Of a stretch of DNA of 64,000 bases, positions 9,040-17,186 are shown piece by piece. The position numbers and the translations under genes are program-made. Position 1 is the stretch's first letter; the number at the start of each line of letters is the position of its first letter. Source of the stretch: WHTK01 sp965197795 (GTDB lineage Bacteria; Chloroflexota; Dehalococcoidia; DSTF01; WHTK01); NCBI GenBank assembly GCA_965197795.1, contig OZ240228.1:1488001-1552000 (forward strand), written 5' to 3'. A model generated the notes under the pieces. It had not been told where the DNA came from. It made no database searches and saw only the letters and a list, made by a program, of their open reading frames with translations.

Positions 9040-10683
9040 TTGAGCGAGAGCGCAGCCACCCGAGAAGACACGCGACCTGATCCCGGCGAAGACAGCTGGC
9101 GCGCCGCCGCCGCCGCCCGCAGAGCCGCGGACCGCAGCCGAGTCAAAGAATCCGTCGTCATCCTCGATTTCGGTTCGCAGTACAGCCTACTGATCGCGAG
9201 GCGGGTCCGCGAATGCGGCGTCTACTGCGAGCTTCTTCCGCATGACGCACCGCTGGACACCGTGGCCGACCTCAACCCCAGGGGCTTCATCCTCTCCGGT
9301 GGGCCCGCCGGCGTATACGAGGACGGCGCGCCGATGGCGCCTGCCTACGTCTTCGAGTCCGATCTGCCGATCCTCGGCATCTGCTACGGCATGCAGCTCA
9401 TGGCGCACCAACTCGGCGGCACCGTCGACCCGTCGCACCAGCGCGAGTACGGCCAAGCCGTGATCGAGATCGACGAGCCGTGCACCCTGTTCGAGGGCCT
9501 GCCATCTTCACTGCAGGTCTGGATGAGCCACGGCGACCGCATCTCGGAGGCGCCGCCGGGATTTCGTACACTCGGCCACTCGTCCAATTCACCACACGCC
9601 GTAATCTCGGACGGCCGGACGCGCTTCGGCATCCAGTTCCATCCCGAGGTCGTCCACACACCTCAAGGCATAGAGGTCCTGCGCAACTTCCTGTTCAACG
9701 TCTGTCGCTGCCAGGGCGGCTGGACGGCGCAATCGATCCTCGATCGCGCGGTTGAGGACGTGCGCCGGCAGATCGGCGACGGCAGGGCGATCTGCGCCCT
9801 CTCAGGTGGCGTCGATTCCGCCGTCGCGGCTGCCGTCACCTACGCGGCGATCGGCGACAAACTGACCTGCGTCTTCGTCAACAACGGCGTCATGCGCCGG
9901 GGTGAGCCGGAGCAGGTGCAGGAGACGTTTCGCAAGCACCTCGGCATCAAGCTGCACTACGTCGACGCTTCCGACCGCTTCCTCGAGCAGCTCAGCGGCG
10001 TCACCGAACCAGAAGTAAAGCGCAAGCGTATCGGCGAGACGTTCATCCGCGTCTTCGAGGAGACCGCCGCCGAGTTCGGCCACATCGACGTCATGGTGCA
10101 GGGCACGACCTACCCGGATGTTATCGAGAGCGGCCAGACCGCATCCAAGGGCTCCGAGGCCAAGGTGATCAAGACGCACCACAACGTAGGCGGCCTGCCC
10201 GAGGACATGGCGCTCGCCGTCGTAGAGCCGCTGCGCTACCTGTTCAAGGACGAGGTTCGCGAGGTCGGCCGTCAGGTCGGCTTACCCGCCGAGATGGTCG
10301 ATCGCCAGCCCTTCCCCGGTCCCGGGCTGGCGATCCGTATCATCGGCAAGGTCACGCCGGAGAAGGTCGCAACGTTGCAGGCAGCGGACGCCATCGTCAT
10401 GCACGAGATCGAGGCCGCGGGTCTCTACAACGAGCTGTGGCAGTCGTTCGCGGTGCTGACGGATACGCGCACCGTCGGCGTGCAAGGCGACTACCGCACC
10501 TACGGCTACGCCGTCGCGCTGCGCGCCGTCACCGCCAATGACGCGATGACCGCCGACTGGGCCCGTCTGCCTTACGACCTGCTGGGCCGCATCTCCAGCC
10601 GCATCGTCAATGAGGTGCGCGACGTCAACCGCGTGGTCTACGACATCACCTCGAAGCCGCCCGGCACCATCGAGTGGGAGTAG
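9040..10683 (+). CDS. guaA: GMP synthase (glutamine-hydrolysing)
   Basis: 547 residues. It converts XMP to GMP using glutamine and ATP. The class I amidotransferase half has the nucleophile Cys in GICYGMQLMAHQLGG and His/Glu in FHPEVVHT. The ATP pyrophosphatase half has the P-loop ALSGGVDSAVAAAV near residue 255, and the C-terminal dimerisation domain ends ITSKPPGTIEWE. About 35 N-terminal residues (Ala/Arg rich) precede the usual first strand SVVILDFGSQYSLLIARRV. The TTG at 9040 is the only reasonable start because no other ATG or GTG lies between it and the core, so the extension may be real. It is the first gene of a plus-strand run and is divergent from the Sua5 block. Confidence 0.96.
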   Translation: MSESAATREDTRPDPGEDSWRAAAAARRAADRSRVKESVVILDFGSQYSLLIARRVRECGVYCELLPHDAPLDTVADLNPRGFILSGGPAGVYEDGAPMAPAYVFESDLPILGICYGMQLMAHQLGGTVDPSHQREYGQAVIEIDEPCTLFEGLPSSLQVWMSHGDRISEAPPGFRTLGHSSNSPHAVISDGRTRFGIQFHPEVVHTPQGIEVLRNFLFNVCRCQGGWTAQSILDRAVEDVRRQIGDGRAICALSGGVDSAVAAAVTYAAIGDKLTCVFVNNGVMRRGEPEQVQETFRKHLGIKLHYVDASDRFLEQLSGVTEPEVKRKRIGETFIRVFEETAAEFGHIDVMVQGTTYPDVIESGQTASKGSEAKVIKTHHNVGGLPEDMALAVVEPLRYLFKDEVREVGRQVGLPAEMVDRQPFPGPGLAIRIIGKVTPEKVATLQAADAIVMHEIEAAGLYNELWQSFAVLTDTRTVGVQGDYRTYGYAVALRAVTANDAMTADWARLPYDLLGRISSRIVNEVRDVNRVVYDITSKPPGTIEWE

Positions 10684-10718
10684 CGGCCCGCTAATCCATT
10701 CTGGCGCCAGGCGTTGGT

Positions 10719-10748
10719 GTTGTTGAGGACGACAACATCCTCTAGGAT
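10719..10748 (+). promoter_or_regulatory. promoter and inverted repeats before the VapBC-like pair
   Basis: Two short nested inverted repeats, GTTGT/ACAAC (10719-10723 and 10732-10736) and GAGGA/TCCTC (10725-10729 and 10738-10742), overlap a TAGGAT hexamer at 10743-10748. The antitoxin ATG follows 7 nt later, so the transcript would be almost leaderless. Such repeats over the promoter are the usual place for VapB-type autoregulation; this is inferred from context. Confidence 0.4.
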
Positions 10749-10755
10749 TGAAAAC

Positions 10756-11055
10756 ATGATCGACACCGACGGCATGATTACGGCCGCCGACGCGGCGAAG
10801 CGGCTTCAGCTTTCCCTCGAACAGGTACGACGCAAGCTGCGCGAAGGCAAGCTAAAAGGACAGCGCGTCGGCAACCAGTGGTTCGTCGACGAGAGCGCCA
10901 TCGAGCGCCGGCAGGCCACCAAGGAGCCTCTGATTTCGCGTGAACTAATGGCTGAGATCGACGAAATCGGGCGAAGAATCGCCGAGCGGAACCCTGGATA
11001 TGTATTCGACCCCGTGGAAATGGTGCAGCGTGTGCGTGAGGAGGGCCGAACCTGA
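10756..11055 (+). CDS. excisionase-type HTH antitoxin
   Basis: 99 residues. Residues 8-50 (ITAADAAKRLQLSLEQVRRK ... GQRVGNQWFVDESAIERR) form a winged-helix DNA-binding domain of the MerR/excisionase (HTH_17) type, the fold of many VapB-like antitoxins. The C-terminal half (residues 60-99) is charged and helical and would bind the toxin. ATG at 10756 is chosen because it follows TAGGAT at a fixed distance and removes a poorly coded upstream extension. Its TGA overlaps the first codon of the PIN toxin gene, the typical two-gene coupling. It probably represses its own promoter. Confidence 0.8.
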   Translation: MIDTDGMITAADAAKRLQLSLEQVRRKLREGKLKGQRVGNQWFVDESAIERRQATKEPLISRELMAEIDEIGRRIAERNPGYVFDPVEMVQRVREEGRT

Positions 11056-11477
11056 CCCGCTACGCACTCGATGCCAGCGCCCTCCTTAGTCGGCTGCTTC
11101 CCGGCGCCGGGCCTAATACGCGGGCATTCTTCAGTCAATTGAACGCGGGCGATGAGCTGTTCGCTGCACAGGTTCTGATTCCGGAGTGCACTTCCGTGAT
11201 TCGTGCTCAGGTTTTTGACCAGAGAGTCACCCGCGATGACGGCGAGCGTCTCCTGGAGAGGATGCTAAGACTCCCGCTCCAACTCGTGGATTCCTCCTCC
11301 CAGTTTCTGAGAGCTTTTAACCTTGCCCTGCGCTTCGGTCATCGCAAGGCATACGACATGCAATACTTGGCCGTAGCTGAGCTAGTGGAAGCCGAAATCG
11401 TCACGCTGGACCGCGGTATACGATACGCGGCCGAAGACCTCGGCATATCCGTACGCTTCCTTGGCAATAGCCCCTGA
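11052..11477 (+). CDS. PIN-domain toxin (VapC-like), probable CTG start
   Basis: 141 residues counted from CTG at 11052. PIN-domain RNases cut tRNA or rRNA. The acidic residues are visible: Asp in RYALDASALL (residue 7), Glu in LIPECTSV (about 44), Asp in HRKAYDMQYLAVAE (about 106) and Asp in VTLDRGIR (about 124). The first Asp lies upstream of the next usable start (TTG at 11136), so a shorter product would lack a catalytic residue. GGAGGG at 11040-11045 lies 6 nt before CTG, and CTG overlaps the antitoxin TGA (CTGA). An ordinary ATG/GTG/TTG is absent between the in-frame stop at 11037 and the domain, so CTG initiation is the simplest reading. Confidence 0.75.
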   Translation: MTRYALDASALLSRLLPGAGPNTRAFFSQLNAGDELFAAQVLIPECTSVIRAQVFDQRVTRDDGERLLERMLRLPLQLVDSSSQFLRAFNLALRFGHRKAYDMQYLAVAELVEAEIVTLDRGIRYAAEDLGISVRFLGNSP

Positions 11478-11500
11478 TACCCGTTGTTCGCGCCCCGCGA

Positions 11501-11521
11501 CACGGTTTAGACTAAACCGTG
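11501..11521 (+). promoter_or_regulatory. 21-nt perfect palindrome over the purB start (candidate operator)
   Basis: Arms CACGGTTTAG and CTAAACCGTG around a central A form a perfect palindrome. It contains TAGACT (11508-11513), a -10-like hexamer 5 nt before the purB GTG at 11519. The palindrome therefore covers both the predicted promoter core and the start codon of a leaderless message. A dimeric repressor, or RNA folding at the 5' end, could control purB here. The regulator is not identified. Confidence 0.5.
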
Positions 11522-12820
11522 ATACCGAGATACTCCCGCCCTGAAATGGCCCGCGTCTGGTCGGAGGAGAACAAGTTCACCGCCTGGCTCCGGGTCGAGG
11601 TCGCCGCCGTGCAGGCCTGGGCCGACATGGGTGCCGTGCCGCGCGCAGACGCCGACCTCATCGCGCGTAACGCCGCCTTCCGCATCGAGGACGTCGACCG
11701 CTACGAGCGCGAGATGCACCACGACCTGAACTCATTCTTGCGCTCCGTCAGCGACAGCCTCGGCGAGGAGTCGCGCTGGGTGCACCTCGGCCTCACCTCG
11801 TACGACACGGAGGACCCGGCGACGGCGCTGCGCCTCGTCGAGGCTGTCGACATCCTACTCGAAGACCTGCGTCTGCTCGACGCTGCGATCGCTAAGCGCG
11901 CCCTGGAGCACAAAGACACGCTGATGATGGGCCGCAGCCACGGCATGCACGCCGAGCCGATTACCTTCGGCCTCAAGCTGTTGAACTGGCTCGACGAGGT
12001 GCGCCGCGACGTCGTGCGCCTCGAAGCCGCGAAGGCAGACATTGCCGTCGGCAAGCTGAGCGGCCCGGTGGGCAGCCACGCCACCGTGCCGCCGGAGCTG
12101 GAGGACCGCGTCTGCGCCCGCCTCGGCCTCGGCGTCGACGCCGTCAGCACCCAGGTGGTGTCGCGCGACCGCCACGCCCACTTCGTCCAGACGCTGGCGC
12201 TGATTGGAGCGTCTCTGGAGCGATTCGCCACAGAGGTGCGTCACTTGCAGCGTAGCGAGGTCGGCGAGGCGGAGGAGCCGTTCCAAAAGGGCCAACAAGG
12301 ATCGAGCTCGATGCCGCACAAACGCAATCCGGAGAAGAGCGAGCGCGTCTGCGGCCTCGCCCGCATTCTGCGTGCCAACTCGATCGCCGCGCTCGAGAAC
12401 GTGGCGCTATGGCACGAGCGCGACATCAGCAACTCCAGCGTCGAGCGCGTCATCCTGCCCGACTCCTGCATGGCGCTGGACTACATCCTGGCGCTGTTCA
12501 CCGACATCGTCAGCGGCATGATCGTCTATCCCGAGCGCATGAAGCGCAACATGGGGCTGACCTTCGGCGTCGTGTTCTCGCAGCGCGTCCTGCTGGCGAT
12601 GGTGGAGAAGGGGATGTCACGTCAGGAGGCGTACCCGCTGGTCCAGGCGGCAGGCCACATCGCGCTGGACGACCGCCGGCCCTTCCGCGAGACGATCGCC
12701 GAGCAGCCTGGCGTCACGCAACATCTGGCGCCTGACGAGCTCGACGCCATTTTTGACTACGCCTACTACACGCGTGAGGTGGACAAGAGCTTCGCGCGCC
12801 TGGGATTAATGGAAGCGTAG
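11519..12820 (+). CDS. purB: adenylosuccinate lyase
   Basis: 433 residues. It acts twice in purine synthesis (SAICAR to AICAR, adenylosuccinate to AMP). The lyase signature GSSSMPHKRNPEKSERVCGL is intact near residue 262, with TSYDTEDPATALRLVE and GRSHGMHAEPITFGLK earlier in the chain. The GTG start is set by the family N-terminus (IPRYSRPEMARVWSEENKF) and sits in the palindrome described separately. It is followed by a REP hairpin and a transposase remnant, then purC. Confidence 0.96.
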   Translation: MIPRYSRPEMARVWSEENKFTAWLRVEVAAVQAWADMGAVPRADADLIARNAAFRIEDVDRYEREMHHDLNSFLRSVSDSLGEESRWVHLGLTSYDTEDPATALRLVEAVDILLEDLRLLDAAIAKRALEHKDTLMMGRSHGMHAEPITFGLKLLNWLDEVRRDVVRLEAAKADIAVGKLSGPVGSHATVPPELEDRVCARLGLGVDAVSTQVVSRDRHAHFVQTLALIGASLERFATEVRHLQRSEVGEAEEPFQKGQQGSSSMPHKRNPEKSERVCGLARILRANSIAALENVALWHERDISNSSVERVILPDSCMALDYILALFTDIVSGMIVYPERMKRNMGLTFGVVFSQRVLLAMVEKGMSRQEAYPLVQAAGHIALDDRRPFRETIAEQPGVTQHLAPDELDAIFDYAYYTREVDKSFARLGLMEA

Positions 12821-12822
12821 CT

Positions 12823-12841
12823 GCAGGTTCTTCAGACCTGC
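12823..12841 (+). repeat. REP-like hairpin, left copy
   Basis: GCAGGTTCTTCAGACCTGC folds into a GCAGGT/ACCTGC hairpin 3 nt after the purB stop. Its arms match the hairpin at 13337-13354. The two copies bracket a REP-associated transposase reading frame, the arrangement called a REPtron (established for IS200-like RAYT families). Confidence 0.65.
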
Positions 12842-12873
12842 TTAAAGCCTATGCCGCGACCGAGAAGTGAAAC

Positions 12874-13382
12874 GTGGTGAAACCAACCTACCTCCGCAAG
12901 TCGCCCCGATTGAAGGATTGCGACTATCTGGGGCCGCTCGCCGCCCACCTCACCTTCGTCACGCTGGCTCGAAAACCAATTTTCGCTTCCCACGGACCCC
13001 TCGATACTTGCCTTGCCGCACTTGAGGATGCTCGAGCCAAACACGATGCCGTAATTCACGCGTACTGCGTCATGCCCGCCACATGCATCTCCCGGTTGAG
13101 ATCGGAGAAGGCGCCTCTCTCAAGAAGTTCGCCCGGCTCTTCAAGCAGCTGTCCAGCTACAGGCTCAAGCAGGCGCTCGGCGCGTTCGGCTGGCAAACGA
13201 GCTATTACGATCACATCCTTCGTAGCGACGAGAATCTTCTCGACATTGCCGCCTACATCTGGGAGAATCCTGTCAAGGCCGGGCTCGCCGATTCACTCTC
13301 AACGTATCGAGGCTCAGGCCCGCGTAACGCTCTCACGCAGGTCTCAAGACCTGCAATTACGAGCTCGAAAGGCCCGCCATGA
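12874..13382 (+). pseudogene. REP-associated tyrosine transposase (Y1/HUH), frameshifted
   Basis: A GTG at 12874 opens a frame with features of the Y1_Tnp fold: LAAHLTFVTLARKPIFAS near the N-terminus, then AYCVMP. One base seems missing at about 13077-13081 inside the HUH motif; inserting one gives VMPDHMHLPVEIGEG in phase with the second segment. The second segment has the catalytic-Tyr helix (LFKQLSSYRLKQALGAFGWQ) and YDHILRSDENLLDIAAYIWENPVKAGL, diagnostic of RAYT proteins. The length of 509 nt is one base short of 170 codons. Its stop overlaps the purC ATG (ATGA). It lies between purB and purC with REP hairpins on both sides and is probably no longer active. Confidence 0.85.
13337..13354 (+). 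repeat. REP-like hairpin, right copy
   Basis: GCAGGTCTCAAGACCTGC is a perfect 8-bp-arm palindrome with a two-base centre. It lies inside the last codons of the transposase frame, 24 nt before purC. It shares its arms with the copy at 12823-12841 and is the better preserved of the two. Confidence 0.7.
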
Positions 13383-14278
13383 CAACATCAGTCCTGATCG
13401 ATTCACCGCTCCCTAACCGCACGCACCGCGGCAAGGTCCGCGATACGTACGACCTCAACGACGGGCGCCTGCTGATCGTGGCGACGGACCGTCTCAGCGC
13501 CTTCGACATCGTGCTGCCGGACGGCATCCCGGACAAGGGCGCCGTCTTGACGCAGATGGCCGCTTACTGGTTCCAGCTCACCGATGCGGTGGTGCCGAAC
13601 CACCTCCTGCGGCTGGCCGACGGCTCTCCTGCGGACGAGTTACCGTTCTCGCTGCCGAGCGAACTCCTCGGGCGCAGCACCATCGTCAAGAAGGCGCAAC
13701 GCCTCGACGTAGAGTGCATCGCACGTGGCTACCTGACCGGCTCGGCCTGGTCCGAGTATCAGAAGACAGGCACCGTCTGCGGCCTGCCGGTGCCCGCCGG
13801 CATGGCCGAGTCGGAGCAGTTCCCGGAGCCTCTGTTCACACCGACTACGAAGGCAGAAGTCGGCCACGACGAGAACATGAGCTACCAGGAGCTGGTCGAC
13901 CAAGTCGGCGCCGAGGTTGCCAACGCGATCAAGCTGCGCACGCTGGCGATCTATCAGTACGCGGCGCAATACGCCGCCGAACGCGGCATCATCATCGCCG
14001 ACACCAAGCTCGAGTTCGGCATCGTCGACGGCGAACCGATCCTCATCGACGAGATGCTGACGCCGGACTCGTCGCGCTTCTGGCCCGCCGATGAGTACAA
14101 AACGGGCCAGTCGCAGCCCAGCTTCGACAAGCAGTTCGTGCGTGACTGGCTCACGCAGTCGGGCTGGAACAAGGAGCCTCCCGCTCCCAGCCTGCCGGAA
14201 GACATCATCGAGAAGACCAGTCAGCGCTACCACGAGGCGTACCGTCGCCTCACGGGCCGGGAGTTGATGCAGTTCTAA
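13379..14278 (+). CDS. purC: SAICAR synthetase
   Basis: 299 residues. It joins CAIR and aspartate in purine synthesis. Motifs include HRGKVRDTYDL and VATDRLSAFDIVLPDGIPDKG at the N-terminus, ECIARGYLTGSAWSEYQKTG in the middle, IADTKLEFGIVDG (ATP/Mg site) and LTPDSSRFWPADEY near residue 220. The length matches the long bacterial/eukaryotic-like form. It starts at an ATG that overlaps the stop of the transposase remnant, so the insertion left the operon order purB-purC intact. Confidence 0.96.
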   Translation: MTTSVLIDSPLPNRTHRGKVRDTYDLNDGRLLIVATDRLSAFDIVLPDGIPDKGAVLTQMAAYWFQLTDAVVPNHLLRLADGSPADELPFSLPSELLGRSTIVKKAQRLDVECIARGYLTGSAWSEYQKTGTVCGLPVPAGMAESEQFPEPLFTPTTKAEVGHDENMSYQELVDQVGAEVANAIKLRTLAIYQYAAQYAAERGIIIADTKLEFGIVDGEPILIDEMLTPDSSRFWPADEYKTGQSQPSFDKQFVRDWLTQSGWNKEPPAPSLPEDIIEKTSQRYHEAYRRLTGRELMQF

Positions 14279-14325
14279 GACCTCGCGAGATCGGCCAGGC
14301 ACAACGAGGAGTAGAGGGCAAAACA

Positions 14326-14589
14326 ATGGCGGCGTTTCTGGCGAAGGTTTACGTATCGCTGAAGCCAACCGTGAACGACCCGCAGGGCCTGACGATCGCC
14401 GACGGCCTGCGTGCGCTAGGCTTCGACGGCGTCGAGAGCGCACGCGCCGGGAAGTACATCGAGATCCGTCTCGCCGCGGCAAACTCAGCCGAGGCCGGGC
14501 AGCAGGTCGACTCGATGTGTGACAAGTTGCTCGCCAACCCGGTCATCGAGAGCTACCGCTTCGACGTCGAGGAGCTCGTCGAGGCCTGA
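14326..14589 (+). CDS. purS: FGAM synthase subunit PurS
   Basis: 87 residues, typical for PurS, the small subunit linking PurL and PurQ in formylglycinamidine synthase. The FLAKVYVSLKPTVNDPQGLT start, the LGFDGVESARAGKYIEI middle and the CDKLLANPVIESYRFDVEEL end are all family-like. A GAGGAG ribosome site lies upstream. PurQ and PurL do not follow; instead a methyltransferase remnant begins 1 nt later. Confidence 0.93.
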   Translation: MAAFLAKVYVSLKPTVNDPQGLTIADGLRALGFDGVESARAGKYIEIRLAAANSAEAGQQVDSMCDKLLANPVIESYRFDVEELVEA

Positions 14590-14590
14590 G

Positions 14591-15351
14591 GTGACGTCCG
14601 AAACGCTGGACCAGGCCCGCGAACGCTTGCGCCCCTACGTCGAGCGCGCCAAGACCTTCACGGGCTGGATGGCATATGTCCATATCGGCGACTTGGTACT
14701 GGATATCCGTGGGATTACATGGCCCGCGCCCATGAGCTGATGTCGACAGCGTCCACCGTACTAGACATGGGCACCGGCGGTGGCGAGCGATTCGGTCAGT
14801 TGCTCGATGGCTACCAGGGCAGGGCGATTGCAACCGAAGAGTGGCATGTCAACGCACCGATCGCAGCTGCCCACCTACGCCCCCTTGGTGCGGACACCGT
14901 GTATTGCCGATCGACCCAGATGCCGATCGCTGGCGAGAGCCTTGACCTGATCCTCAACCGGCATGAGGAACTTCATCCGGTTGACGTTGCGCGCGTTCTC
15001 AAGCAAGGCGGAAAAGTGCTGACCCAGCAGACTTGGATGATCTGGAAGGAGCTCAACCGCTTTATCCCGCGCCGAGTCTTCCTCGCCGATCTGTTTGAAC
15101 GATACCGAGACGGCTGCCACACAGCGGGGCTGGAGATTCTCGACGCGAGGGCCGCCGAGTGGCCGGCCGCCTACGAGAATCTCGGCGACTTCGTATACAT
15201 GCTCTGCATCGCACCCTGGGAAGTTCCCGAGTTCGAGCCGCTGGGCCGCGACCTGGAAGCCCTGCTGGAACTTGAGGCCGCTCTGACAACGCCCGACGGG
15301 CTGGTTTTAACGGATGGCAGCTTCATCATCGAGGCCATCAAGCCTGAGTAG
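14591..15351 (+). pseudogene. class I SAM-dependent methyltransferase, frameshifted
   Basis: A GTG at 14591 starts ETLDQARERLRPYVERAKTF, a common N-terminus for this methyltransferase type. Near 14681-14683 one base appears to be missing: reading on in the next frame gives YRRLGTGYPWDYMARAHELM and then VLDMGTGGGERFGQLL, the SAM-binding motif I. The remaining 200 residues are clean (motif with LDLILNRHEELHPVDVARVL, then WKELNRFIPRRVF). 761 nt is one short of 254 codons. The substrate is unknown. A shortened product could start at the internal ATG at 14719, keeping the SAM site but losing about 40 residues. Confidence 0.75.
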
Positions 15352-15371
15352 CCTGTTAGCCTTCACGGTAC

Positions 15372-16544
15372 ATGCACTACGAGGTCATCGTTATGGGCGG
15401 CGGCGCGGCCGGGCTGCTCTGCGCCATCGAGGCCGGCAAGCGCGGCCGGCGCGTGCTCGTTATCGAGCGTAACGACCGCATCGGGCGCAAGATCCTTATT
15501 TCCGGCGGCGGACGCTGCAACTTCACCAACCTTTACGCCACGCCGGAGAACTTCATCTCGGGCAACCCGAACTTCTGCCGCTCGGCGTTGTCCGGCTACA
15601 CGCCCGGTGACGTCATCGCACTGATCGAGAAGCACGGCATCGCCTACCACGAAAAGAAGCTCGGTCAGCTCTTCTGCGATGGCAAGGCGCAGGAGGTCGT
15701 CGATATGCTGGAGCGCGAGTGCGTTGACGCGGGCGTCGAGATAGTCACGGAATGCGAGGCCTGGGACGTCGCGACGGCGGATGATGGCGGTTTCAGGCTC
15801 GATACGGACCACGGCGAGTTCGAGTGCGACTCGTTCGTGCTCGCCACGGGCGGTCGCTCGATCCCGAAGATCGGCGCCACCGGTTTCTCGTTGCGCATCG
15901 CCGCGCAGTACGGACTCGCCTTGACCGACATGCGCCCCGGCCTCGTCCCACTGACGTTTCCAGAGGAGGAGCGCGACTTCTGCGCCGCGCTCAGCGGCGT
16001 CTCGATCGACGCGGAGGTGCGCATTGGCCGCATCTCGTTTCGCGAGAACGTCCTGTTCACGCACCGCGGCCTCAGCGGGCCGGCCATCTTGCAGGCCTCC
16101 AGCTACTGGCTCGAAGGCCAGCCGATCGAGATCGACCTGCTGCCCGGCGAGTCTGCCGAGGAGCTGCTCGAAGCTGCGAAGGACGACACGCGGGCGCTGC
16201 CCGTCCTGCTGGCCGAGCGCTTGCCGCGCCGCTTCGCGCAGGCGTGGTGCAATCGTTACGGCTCGAGCCTGCCGCTGGACCGGCTTTCGGAGCGCCAGCG
16301 GCGCCAGATCGCGCGGGGCCTCAACGCCTGGCAGCTCTGGCCGGACGGCACGGAAGGCTTCGAGAAGGCCGAGGTCATGGTCGGCGGCGTCGACACGCGC
16401 GAGCTGTCCTCGAAGACGATGGAGGCGCGCAAGGTACCCGGCATGTATTTCATCGGCGAGTGCGTCGACGTGACGGGTTGGCTCGGCGGCTACAACTTTC
16501 AGTGGGCCTGGGCGTCGGGATACGCCGCGGGGCAGGCCGTCTAG
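15372..16544 (+). CDS. BaiN/HI0933-type FAD-dependent oxidoreductase
   Basis: 390 residues. The dinucleotide-binding site (VMGGGAAGLLCAIEAGKRGR), the following RKILISGGGRCNFTN block, FVLATGGRSIPKIGATGFSL and the C-terminal GMYFIGECVDVTGWLGGYNF are diagnostic of the HI0933/YhiN/BaiN flavoprotein family. Substrates of most members are unknown; a few act on steroid or bile-acid enones. It is cytoplasmic, without membrane segments. It ends 4 nt into the convergent hisB gene. Confidence 0.9.
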   Translation: MHYEVIVMGGGAAGLLCAIEAGKRGRRVLVIERNDRIGRKILISGGGRCNFTNLYATPENFISGNPNFCRSALSGYTPGDVIALIEKHGIAYHEKKLGQLFCDGKAQEVVDMLERECVDAGVEIVTECEAWDVATADDGGFRLDTDHGEFECDSFVLATGGRSIPKIGATGFSLRIAAQYGLALTDMRPGLVPLTFPEEERDFCAALSGVSIDAEVRIGRISFRENVLFTHRGLSGPAILQASSYWLEGQPIEIDLLPGESAEELLEAAKDDTRALPVLLAERLPRRFAQAWCNRYGSSLPLDRLSERQRRQIARGLNAWQLWPDGTEGFEKAEVMVGGVDTRELSSKTMEARKVPGMYFIGECVDVTGWLGGYNFQWAWASGYAAGQAV

Positions 16545-17137
16545 CCCAGCGTCTCTTTCGTACTCGGCGTCTGGCCGGCGCGACGTGGGTCGACGCGCGT
16601 GGCGGCACACAACGCGCGTCCAAGCGCCTTCATCATGCACTCCGCCTTGTGATGGTCGTTGACGCCGGCGAGGACGCGCGCGTGCAGGTTAAACCGGCCT
16701 TCGTGCGCCATCGACTGTACGAAGTGTTCCACGAGGTCGCACGGCAGCTCGCCGATGCGTGAGTCGGTCCACGAGACGCTGATCGCGCTGTACGCCCGGC
16801 CCGACAGGTCGACCGCCACCTGCGCCAGGGCCTCGTCAAGCGGCACCAGCGCGTCGCCCATGCGGACGATGCCGCTCGAGTCGCCCAGGGCCTCGGCGAG
16901 CGCCCGTCCGAGGGCGATTCCGACGTCCTCGACCGTGTGATGCGAGTCGATCTCGAGGTCGCCCTTCGCCTTGAGCGTTATGTCAAATATGCCGTGACGC
17001 CCGATCTGCGAAACCAGGTGGTCCAGCATGCCGATGCCGGTAGACACGTCGGCCTGCCCTGTCCCATCCAGGTTCCAGGAGACCTCGACTACGGTCTCCT
17101 TCGTCTCGCGTTTGTAGGTCCCGATACGATCGCTCAT
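16541..17137 (-). CDS. hisB: imidazoleglycerol-phosphate dehydratase
   Basis: 198 residues, the monofunctional form without the phosphatase domain. It dehydrates IGP in histidine synthesis. Both metal-binding histidine clusters are visible: DSHHTVEDVGIALG (residues 65-78) and GVNDHHKAECMMKALGRAL (160-178). LDHLVSQIGRHGIFDI and EHFVQSMAHEGRFNLHAR also fit. It is the last gene of the hisG-hisD-hisC-hisB run, 49 nt after hisC, and converges with the BaiN gene. Confidence 0.96.
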   Translation of the reverse strand: MSDRIGTYKRETKETVVEVSWNLDGTGQADVSTGIGMLDHLVSQIGRHGIFDITLKAKGDLEIDSHHTVEDVGIALGRALAEALGDSSGIVRMGDALVPLDEALAQVAVDLSGRAYSAISVSWTDSRIGELPCDLVEHFVQSMAHEGRFNLHARVLAGVNDHHKAECMMKALGRALCAATRVDPRRAGQTPSTKETLG

Positions 17138-17186
17138 GACATCAATGGTTGCTCACCGAGGCACGTCAGGGCAATCGGCAGCGCCT

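Noticed and set aside
15363..16640. 425-codon open frame on the minus strand opposite the BaiN gene
   Set aside because: The plus-strand frame is a well-conserved flavoprotein; the antisense frame is Arg/Ala/Asp rich with no family features, a common shadow in high-GC DNA.
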